Source: Saprolegnia diclina VS20 (taxonomy: Eukaryota > Oomycota > Saprolegniomycetes > Saprolegniales > Saprolegniaceae). Taken from it: DNA of 29,129 nt. The position numbers and the translations under genes were made by a program. Each line of letters begins with the position of its first letter. Position 1 is the first letter of the stretch. The notes beneath the pieces are model-generated. The model was not told where the DNA came from, did no database searches, and worked only from the letters and a program-made list of their open reading frames with translations. Shown piece after piece: positions 22,862-29,129 of the stretch. The stretch lies in contig NW_008246137.1 in NCBI RefSeq assembly GCF_000281045.1, forward strand, positions 7,887-37,015. The letters are read 5' to 3'.

Positions 22862-25696
22862 ATGGCTCCTCGGCGCAGCAAGAAGGGCAAGGCCAAGAAG
22901 ACCGACGTGTACGAGCACGACGACGACGAGGCCAATGAGGCCCGCGAGGCCGCGCGCATGGAGATCGACGGCGTCTACGAGTACGAGGCGCCGGCCAAGA
23001 TCGCCCGCGACGACGACTCGGAGATCGATGAGGACGGCGCGTTCGACTCGGAGGACGACGCGACCTTTGGCTCGTTCTTTAGCGGCGGCAAGACGACGAC
23101 GTCTAGCAAGAAGAAGGCCGCGGGAAAGAAGGCCTCGGGCAAGAAGGCGGCCGACAGCGACGACGAGGCCACGGCCAGCAACGACGAAGACGACGACGAC
23201 GAGGCCGGCGGCGACTTGCTCTCGGACATGCTAGGCACGGCGCCGGCGGCGCGCCTGCCCACGGCGGACGACGAGGATGAGGACGAGGATGACGAGGATG
23301 ACGACGATGATGAGACCAAGCACGCGTCGCTCATGTCGATGGTCGATGCGATGGCCAAGGGCCCGAAGCGCAAGATCGCGCACGCCGAGATGACGGAAGA
23401 CGTGGCGCCGTCTGCGTTCAGCAAGAAGATTGGCGGCGCCGAGCTCACACTGGCGTCGCTCATGGCGTCGTCGATGCCGTCGCTGCCCGGCGACGAGGAC
23501 GACGAGGACGACGATACCAAGGACGAGGTCATGGCGTCGGGCTCGGCGGCGGCGCTCAAGCGGCAGTTTGCGCAGCTCGAGGCCGACGACAGCAAGCTCT
23601 CTGCGCCGCTAGCGCCGGTTCTTGATGCCCGCGCGTCGCGCAAGGTCGCGTACGACGCCAAGAAGAAGGACCTCGACGTGTTCGTGCCGGTCGTCCAGCG
23701 CAACCGCCAGAAGGAGACGCTCGACTTTCGTATGCAGGGCAGCGCGCCCGCGCCCAACATCACGGTGGCCAGTCTCACGACCAAGTTCAAGCCCGAGAAG
23801 CCGCTCGAGAACGACGTGGCGGCGCTCTTGGCGACGTCCGGGTGGTCGGACAAGGCGGCGGCGGCCGACGAAGCCGCTGCGCTCGAGATGAACGCGCTCT
23901 CGACGGAGGAGGTCCAGGCGCGCCAGAAGGAGCTCGCCAAGATGCGCGTGCTCATGTTTTACGAAGAGCAGAAAGCGCGTCGCGTCAAGAAGATCAAGTC
24001 GAAGCTATACCACAAGATCCGCAACAAGCAGGACGCCAAGCGCGAGCGGTCGCAGCTCCGGGAACTCGACCCGGAGCTCGCCGACCAGCTCGACCTCGAG
24101 GACGCCGAGAAGCGCGCAGAAGAACGCATGACGCTCAAGCACAACAACACGTCCAAGTGGGTCAAGCACCAGCTCGGGCGAGGGATTCAGGCCGACGCCG
24201 GTACGCGCCAGGCGATCCACGACCAGCTCCGGCGCGGTGATGAGCTGCGTCGCAAGATGGACACTGTCGCCAACGAGAGCGACCTGTCCTCGGACGACGA
24301 CAGCGAGACGGAGACCAACGAGACGGAGACGCAGCGCCTCCAGCGCAAGCTCGCGAAGAAGGCGTCGGCGCTCGTGATGGAAATCACGGCCGACGCCGGG
24401 GCGTCCAAGGCCGACGGGCTCCACGGGATGAAGTTTATGCAAAAGGCGGTCGAGAAGCAGCGCGAACGCGCGCTCAACGACGCCGAGAAGCTGCTCCAAG
24501 AGCTCCGCGGCGACGACTACGACGACAACAACACCGACGACGACGACAACCCGGCGCCGGCCAAGAAGGCCAAGAAGACGACCAAGGTGACGGCTACCGA
24601 CAAGAAGGCTGTGGCCGCCAAGATGGTCCACGGCTCGCAGCAAATGACGTCCGTCATGATGGACAAGGCGCACAAGACGCGCGTCTCGTCGGCCATTCAG
24701 ATTGACTTTGGCGACAGCGCGCCGGCACCGGTCGTGCTCGTCGACGAGTCGGCGCCCGAAGCGTTTGCATCGGTGGCAACTGCCGCGCCCGAGAACCCGT
24801 GGCTCGACGCGACGGCCACCAAGAAGCGCAAGAAGCCGCGCAACCGCAAGAAGGCGGTGGCCGAGTCGGCGACGATCGGGTCGGCGATCGCCTCGCTCGC
24901 AACGACGTCGGACGCGCCGGCGACCGGCATCCTCGGTCCGTCGGCGGCCGATATGAAGAAGCGCAAGGCCGCCGACACGACGACGCCCGCGACCAAGAAG
25001 GCCAAGACGACCGATGCCAACGCTTCGGCCAACACTTCGGCCACCGCCAAGACCGAGACCAAGACGGAGGCCAAGACGGAGGCCAAGCCGACGACGCAGA
25101 AGAAGCCGACGACGTCGTCGGCCGACCTGGCGCAGGAGGAGCTCGTGCGCCGGGCGTTTGCGTTTGCAGACGAGGGCGACGACGAGATCGGTGCCGAGAA
25201 GGACCGCATCGCGGCCGAGGACGGCGACGCCAAGTCGGGTGCGGAAGTGGCCAAGCTCACGGGCATGACGGGCTGGGGCTCGTGGGCCGGCGAGGGCGTC
25301 AAGACCTCCAAGCGGCAACTGGCGCGCCTCGAGCAGGCCAAGGCCGTCGCCGCGGCTGCCAAGCTCGCGGCGCTCAGCAAGCGCAAGGACGCCAAGCTCT
25401 CGCGCGTCCTCATCAACGAGAAGAAGGACAAGAAGGCGGCCAAGTTTATGGTGGCGAGCGTCCCGTACCCGTTCACGTCTCGCGAGCAGTACGAGCTCGC
25501 GATGCGCAACCCGCTGGGCGCCGACTGGAACACGACCAAGTCGGCCAACGCGCTCACGGCGCCCGAGGTCATGCTCCGCGCGGGCCAGATCATCCAGCCG
25601 CTCGTGCTCACGAACCAGGAGAAGGCGGCCGCCAAGACGGACGCGGCCAAGGCCAAGAGCAAGGCCACCAAGGCCCAGCGAAAAGCCAAATTTTAA
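22862..25696 (+). CDS. UTP14: UTP14, U3 snoRNP / SSU processome component
   Basis: Nucleolar protein of the small-subunit processome; in yeast Utp14 binds and activates the Dhr1 helicase that removes U3 snoRNA from pre-18S rRNA. Single exon, 944 aa. The N-terminus is basic then strongly acidic (Asp/Glu runs at about residues 20-75 and 130-155). The conserved Utp14 region begins around residue 260 (RKVAYDAKKKDLDVFVPVV) and includes KMRVLMFYEEQKARRVKKIK (from about 360), SKLYHKIRNK and ERMTLKHNNTSKWVK (about 421). The C-terminal block holds GWGSWAGEG (about 802), INEKKDKKAAKF, VPYPFTSREQYELAMRNPLG and IIQPL. A long Ala/Lys/Thr-rich linker (about 650-760) separates the two. Met at 22862 is preferred over the in-frame ATG at 22754 because acidic/basic family-like sequence starts there. 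It is intronless despite its length and convergent with the next gene, 33 nt away. Confidence 0.94.
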   Translation: MAPRRSKKGKAKKTDVYEHDDDEANEAREAARMEIDGVYEYEAPAKIARDDDSEIDEDGAFDSEDDATFGSFFSGGKTTTSSKKKAAGKKASGKKAADSDDEATASNDEDDDDEAGGDLLSDMLGTAPAARLPTADDEDEDEDDEDDDDDETKHASLMSMVDAMAKGPKRKIAHAEMTEDVAPSAFSKKIGGAELTLASLMASSMPSLPGDEDDEDDDTKDEVMASGSAAALKRQFAQLEADDSKLSAPLAPVLDARASRKVAYDAKKKDLDVFVPVVQRNRQKETLDFRMQGSAPAPNITVASLTTKFKPEKPLENDVAALLATSGWSDKAAAADEAAALEMNALSTEEVQARQKELAKMRVLMFYEEQKARRVKKIKSKLYHKIRNKQDAKRERSQLRELDPELADQLDLEDAEKRAEERMTLKHNNTSKWVKHQLGRGIQADAGTRQAIHDQLRRGDELRRKMDTVANESDLSSDDDSETETNETETQRLQRKLAKKASALVMEITADAGASKADGLHGMKFMQKAVEKQRERALNDAEKLLQELRGDDYDDNNTDDDDNPAPAKKAKKTTKVTATDKKAVAAKMVHGSQQMTSVMMDKAHKTRVSSAIQIDFGDSAPAPVVLVDESAPEAFASVATAAPENPWLDATATKKRKKPRNRKKAVAESATIGSAIASLATTSDAPATGILGPSAADMKKRKAADTTTPATKKAKTTDANASANTSATAKTETKTEAKTEAKPTTQKKPTTSSADLAQEELVRRAFAFADEGDDEIGAEKDRIAAEDGDAKSGAEVAKLTGMTGWGSWAGEGVKTSKRQLARLEQAKAVAAAAKLAALSKRKDAKLSRVLINEKKDKKAAKFMVASVPYPFTSREQYELAMRNPLGADWNTTKSANALTAPEVMLRAGQIIQPLVLTNQEKAAAKTDAAKAKSKATKAQRKAKF

Positions 25697-25729
25697 GACG
25701 ACAATATCATCATCCATCTTTGTACTAGA

Positions 25730-26752
25730 CTAGACAGCAGGGACGAACGCAGTGAGAAAGCCGTCGAACGCGTGCAGGTCGTGCGAGATGCGGGCCCAGA
25801 TCTCGGGCGCCGCGACCGACTCGGGCACGTAGCCGAATTTGCGCTTGACCTCGACCTGCAGCAAGTGCAGGTACTGCCGGACGTGCTGCAGAAGCGACTC
25901 GAGCAGCTGCTTGCCCTCCAGGGCGGTCGCGGCGCTGCGGACGACGTGGGCTCGCGTGAGCGTCACCGTCTCGTGCTTGACGGCGAGCTCTCGCCGCAGC
26001 GCCTCGCCGGTCGCCTCGGCTGCGGCAAGGGCCGTCGCCAGGTCGCTCGCCCGCGCCGCGTGGTGGGCCACGTCGGTGAGGAGCGTCTCCTTTTCAGCCG
26101 CGACGACGGCTTGCTGCTGCGTCTCGGACGCGACCTCGCGCTGCACTTGTGCTGCATGGGATTCGAGCCAGGCGACGTTCTTGGCGGCCAAAAGAAACAG
26201 CCGGTCGATCTACGTGCTGTGAGAGGACGAGGCCAGTGGCAACCGTGGTACCAAAGCCGTCTCGTCGGCGGCGGCGACGGCGTCACGCGCTGCGTCCGCG
26301 GGCGGCGCCGTGTCGATGGCCTCACGCACGCCCAAGAGGCCCTCGACGTGCGCGCTGAGCTTGTCTTCGAAGCGCTGGAGCTGCATGCGCGTGCGGCGGT
26401 GGGCATCGGCTTCGGCCGCCAGCGACGTCTTGAGGTGCTCGTTCTCGCGGAGGAGCACGAGGAGCTTCGCCATGAGGTCGGTGTCCTGCTCGCGCAGGTC
26501 GGCGAGCTGCGCGCTGAGCGACGACCGGTCTTGGAGCTCGGCTTCGACGAGGCGCAACCGCTTTTGCAGCGCGCGTGTTGCGGCGAGCTCCTCCTCGAGC
26601 TTGCGCCGGCGCGGCGCCCACGACGCCATGCGCGCGACTGCGTCGTCCTTCCAGCGGCGCAGCTGGGCGAGCTCAAACTGCGCATCGGCAAGGTCGGCGC
26701 GGAGGCCCAGGTTCTCAGCCTGCGCGTCCCAGCGCCGCAAGTCGGTCGCCAT
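25730..26752 (-). CDS. Coiled-coil protein of unknown function
   Basis: Two exons, 26752-26252 and 26209-25730, with an intron starting GTACCA and ending TAG, phase 0; 326 aa. I do not recognise the family. Nearly the whole chain is predicted coiled coil by eye: Leu and Ala at heptad spacing with Glu, Arg, Gln and Lys between (for example RKLEEELAATRALQKRLRLV and LREQDTDLMAKLLVLLRENE in exon 1). A short Ala/Pro break follows (about residues 145-165), then a second coil (QREVASETQQQAVVAAEKE). The C-terminal 40 residues (KFGYVPESVAAPEIWARI) look like a small folded cap. There is no signal peptide or membrane segment. Such proteins often serve at centrosomes, basal bodies or flagella, but nothing here proves that. 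The ATG at 26752 opens the helical region directly. Confidence 0.75.
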
Positions 26753-27330
26753 CACTCGTCGTTTCTTCAAGCCGTTTCGACGCAAGATACACGGCGAGGC
26801 AGCGCGAGAAGGATGGGCATGGGACCTAGTCGGCGGCGGCGCAAAACGGGCAGGAGTCCCACTGCCGTGACCACGCGTGGTGGATATCTCACCCACGGCC
26901 TTTCTAGACGTGGCAGCACATGGCCGCCTGCCGCAGTCACCACACAGCCTTCTTGGCCAAGCATCCACACCGTCGCGACTGGATAGCGAGCCTCGTGTTC
27001 TTGACAAACGACGACAAGGCCGCGTCGACGCCTCAAAGAAGCGCCACATGGACTCGTGGCGAGCAGTAGCACTACCCGTACAGTACGCGTCGGGATACCA
27101 GTACGCGCCGAGGGCGGCGTACCATCTGCCTTGTGCGCTCCGCTGCATCGCTGCGTGCTCGGTCTGCTATCGCTACTCGTGCCCACGTCAGGGCTGAGAT
27201 TGCCGTTTGAGTTTGCACTTCTGGGCGCGCGCAACCTGATCGGTTCCGTAATGGCTGGTATCCCACTCTGGCCATCGCGACAGCACGACAGCGCTGTCGC
27301 CAGTTGCGCCAGACGCCAAAACTCGCCAGT
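26753..27330. other. Divergent intergenic region, 578 nt
   Basis: This lies between the coiled-coil gene (-) and the symporter gene (+), so both promoters are expected. A long minus-strand open frame (26767-27885) crosses it but runs antisense into the symporter and shows no domain. I see no repeat or RNA gene. Confidence 0.55.
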
Positions 27331-29129
27331 ATGAACGAGCGCGTGCCACCGAGCCCCGTGCTCGAGTACGACTACCCTGCCGAGCTCTTCGTGCCGGCGC
27401 CACGCCGACCGACCGCGTACGACCGCATCCGACAGGCGTACACGCACCCGACCGCGCGCCTCTCGCTCAACGACGACGTCGGGCCCGACAAGGTGCCGCA
27501 AGCGGTGCTGCCGTGTCTTGCGCTCTTCACGTCGGTCGTGCTGGGCTTTGTGCTCTCGTATGGCGTCGACTACGCCCTCGATGAGCCGCCCAACTTTGCG
27601 AACCGGACCCAAGCCGACTACGAGGCGCTTCTTGCGTTCACGACCAAGCGCGCGTCCATTGCGCGCTGGCTCGACCTCCCCGGCACGCTCTTTGTCCGCG
27701 CCTTGTCCTGTCTCGTCGTCCCGCTCATCTTTGTCAACCTCGCCATGGGCGTCGCCGAGCTCGTGCAGACGGCCAAGCTCGGGCGCGTCACCGCCAAGAT
27801 GCTGCTGCTGTTCGCACTCACGACGATGGCGGCCGCCGGCCAAGGCCTTCTTTGGATGTCGATCGTGCCCGAAGCCCGATTGCACACGAGCCAGACGAAC
27901 ACGACGCGGGTTGACAGTCGCCCGCGCCGCATGATGTCCACCGAGGTCCTCTGCCCGCTCGCCAACAACGAGACGGAGTACCTAATCTGGAAGGACAAGG
28001 AGCTGAGCTGCAGCCGCGACAAATCGTCGGCCGCCTTCCAGGTCCGCGACACGAGCCGGATCTTGGCGAATGTCTACAGCGCCCGGCGCAGCGTCAAGAA
28101 GCAGTCGGTGGTCGACGTCATCCAGAGCATCTTCCAGATGGTCGTGCCAAGCAACCTCTTTGCGTCCTTCGTGCGGGGCGAACTCCTCAGCGTCGTCGCC
28201 TTCGTCGTGCCCTTTGGCCTCGCGATCGCACGGTCGGGGGCCGTCACGGGGCACAACCCGATGTGGGCGCTCTGCCAGCAGCTCACGAGCATCTTCACCA
28301 TCATGATCGCGTGGGTCATCCAGACCGCGCCAATTGCCGTCCTCTTCATGGTCGCCTCGACGCTTGTCTACCCCGAGGATGAGAACGCAGCGAGCTATGG
28401 GTGGGCCGTCGACGGCGGCAGCCTCCTCTCGGGCGTCGTCAAGGACCCGTCGGCGCTGCCGTTTGAGCAGATCCTCGCGCGCTCCGAGTACTTCTTCGAC
28501 AACCTCACGGCCGAAAAGTCGTCGATGCTCACGTTCCTCGGGCTCTACTTGGCCGGGTGGGTCCTGCACTGCTTTGTGTTTTTGCCGGCGCTCGTGCTAC
28601 TCACGACGTCGCGGGCGCCGTGGACGTACCTCCGGCGCATCTTCCCCGCGCTCTCGTTTGGTTTCTTCAACGCGTCGGCGCTGGCGTCCATGCCGCTCCT
28701 CATGAAGTTCATGCACCTCTCGCAGTTTGTCTCTCGCCACATCACGCGCCTCGTGGTCCCTGTCGGGACTGGTGTCCACATGGACGGCGTCGCCTTGTAC
28801 GTCTCGTCGGCCATGGTCTTTCTGCTCCGCACGCAGAGCTACGACCGCAGCGCGCCCGTTCCCGAAGCCTTCTTGCTCAACGGCGCCATGTACGCCATCA
28901 TCTTTGTGTGCGCGACGGTCGCGTCCTGGACGATGCCGCCACTGCCGCACAACGGGCTCCTCGGGCTCACGTTTGTGTGGTTCACGGTCGTGGGCGAAGT
29001 CCGCCCCACGAATTTGCACTGGATGATTGCCATGGACGTCGTCACCGACCGCCTCTCGACCGTCGGCACCATGATGTCGAACGCGATTGTGACGCTCATC
29101 ATCGCGTCGTCGGTCGACGAACGCTACGC
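27331..29129 (+). CDS. SLC1-family (DAACS) dicarboxylate/amino acid:cation symporter, divergent; 3' end outside window
   Basis: Plasma-membrane secondary transporter of the glutamate/neutral amino-acid symporter family, open from ATG 27331 to the window edge (599 codons, no intron). The N-terminal tail is cytoplasmic-looking; TM1 starts near residue 52 (AVLPCLALFTSVVLGFVLSY). TM2-3 carry FVRALSCLVVPLIFVNLAMG (about residues 118-137). A large extracellular loop with potential N-glycosylation sites (NNETEY) follows, then VVDVIQSIFQMVVPSNLFAS, which matches the IRNMFPENLV region. HP1 reads NASALASMP (447-455) where the family has a serine-rich SSSATLP. TM7 has HMDGVALY (483-490) for NMDGTALY. 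TM8 has D569 and D573, but Ser 576 sits where EAATs and GltPh have the substrate-binding Arg. The family fit is strong; the usual substrates may not apply. Confidence 0.85.
   Translation, partial: MNERVPPSPVLEYDYPAELFVPAPRRPTAYDRIRQAYTHPTARLSLNDDVGPDKVPQAVLPCLALFTSVVLGFVLSYGVDYALDEPPNFANRTQADYEALLAFTTKRASIARWLDLPGTLFVRALSCLVVPLIFVNLAMGVAELVQTAKLGRVTAKMLLLFALTTMAAAGQGLLWMSIVPEARLHTSQTNTTRVDSRPRRMMSTEVLCPLANNETEYLIWKDKELSCSRDKSSAAFQVRDTSRILANVYSARRSVKKQSVVDVIQSIFQMVVPSNLFASFVRGELLSVVAFVVPFGLAIARSGAVTGHNPMWALCQQLTSIFTIMIAWVIQTAPIAVLFMVASTLVYPEDENAASYGWAVDGGSLLSGVVKDPSALPFEQILARSEYFFDNLTAEKSSMLTFLGLYLAGWVLHCFVFLPALVLLTTSRAPWTYLRRIFPALSFGFFNASALASMPLLMKFMHLSQFVSRHITRLVVPVGTGVHMDGVALYVSSAMVFLLRTQSYDRSAPVPEAFLLNGAMYAIIFVCATVASWTMPPLPHNGLLGLTFVWFTVVGEVRPTNLHWMIAMDVVTDRLSTVGTMMSNAIVTLIIASSVDERY

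Noticed and set aside
24005-25717. A 570-codon minus-strand open frame antisense to UTP14
   Set aside because: Its Arg/Leu/Val-rich, low-complexity translation is typical of the antisense of Lys/Ala/Glu-rich coding DNA, and UTP14 is certain on the plus strand.
26767-27885. A 372-codon minus-strand open frame from the intergenic region into the symporter gene
   Set aside because: It has no recognisable domain and is antisense to a confident SLC1 coding region.

Overview
This window looks like gene-dense nuclear DNA of an oomycete, probably of the Saprolegnia/Aphanomyces type. The evidence is GC-rich coding sequence and very short introns (39-63 nt where both ends were placed), most starting GTAC and ending TAG. 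Many genes are intron-split, and the content is eukaryotic: MCM2, two SSU-processome factors, a KIF-binding-protein homologue, and ankyrin/TRP-like channels of a kind that is expanded in oomycetes. The genus assignment is an inference. I found no tRNA, rRNA, transposon, retroelement or CRISPR array.

Layout, left to right. (1) The 3' part of a TRP-like ion channel gene on +, cut by the window edge (1-1465). (2) UTP25 on +, 11 exons (1631-4409). (3) An unrecognised 470-aa protein with a possible FHA-like N-terminus on -, 3 exons (4472-5994), convergent with UTP25. (4) A complete 23-exon ankyrin-repeat TRP-like channel on - (6401-11066), paralogous to gene 1. (5) MCM2 on +, 10 exons (11930-15111). 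(6) A divergent 2-oxoglutarate oxygenase-like protein that appears to lack its metal-binding histidines, on -, 2 exons (15572-18132). (7) A KIF-binding protein (KIFBP) homologue on -, 6 exons (18565-20448). (8) A RING-H2 protein on +, 1 exon (21519-22160). (9) UTP14 on +, 1 exon (22862-25696). (10) A coiled-coil protein on -, 2 exons (25730-26752). (11) An SLC1-family (DAACS) symporter on +, open at the right edge (27331-29129).

The genes do not form one pathway. UTP25 and UTP14 both act in the small-subunit processome (18S rRNA maturation). MCM2 belongs to the replicative helicase, KIFBP to kinesin regulation, and the channels and the symporter are membrane proteins. All intron-containing models were assembled by hand from GT-AG pairs that keep reading frame and family similarity; exon lengths sum to whole codons for every complete gene.

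The main points for a second look are these. The large channel encodes its ankyrin repeats in exons of exactly 99 nt (33 residues, phase 0). The two channel paralogues show patchy near-identity that suggests gene conversion. The 2OG oxygenase-like protein looks like a pseudoenzyme. The SLC1 protein has changes at substrate- and ion-binding positions. A perfect 22-bp palindrome lies between the channel and MCM2. No wholly new system could be demonstrated from sequence alone.
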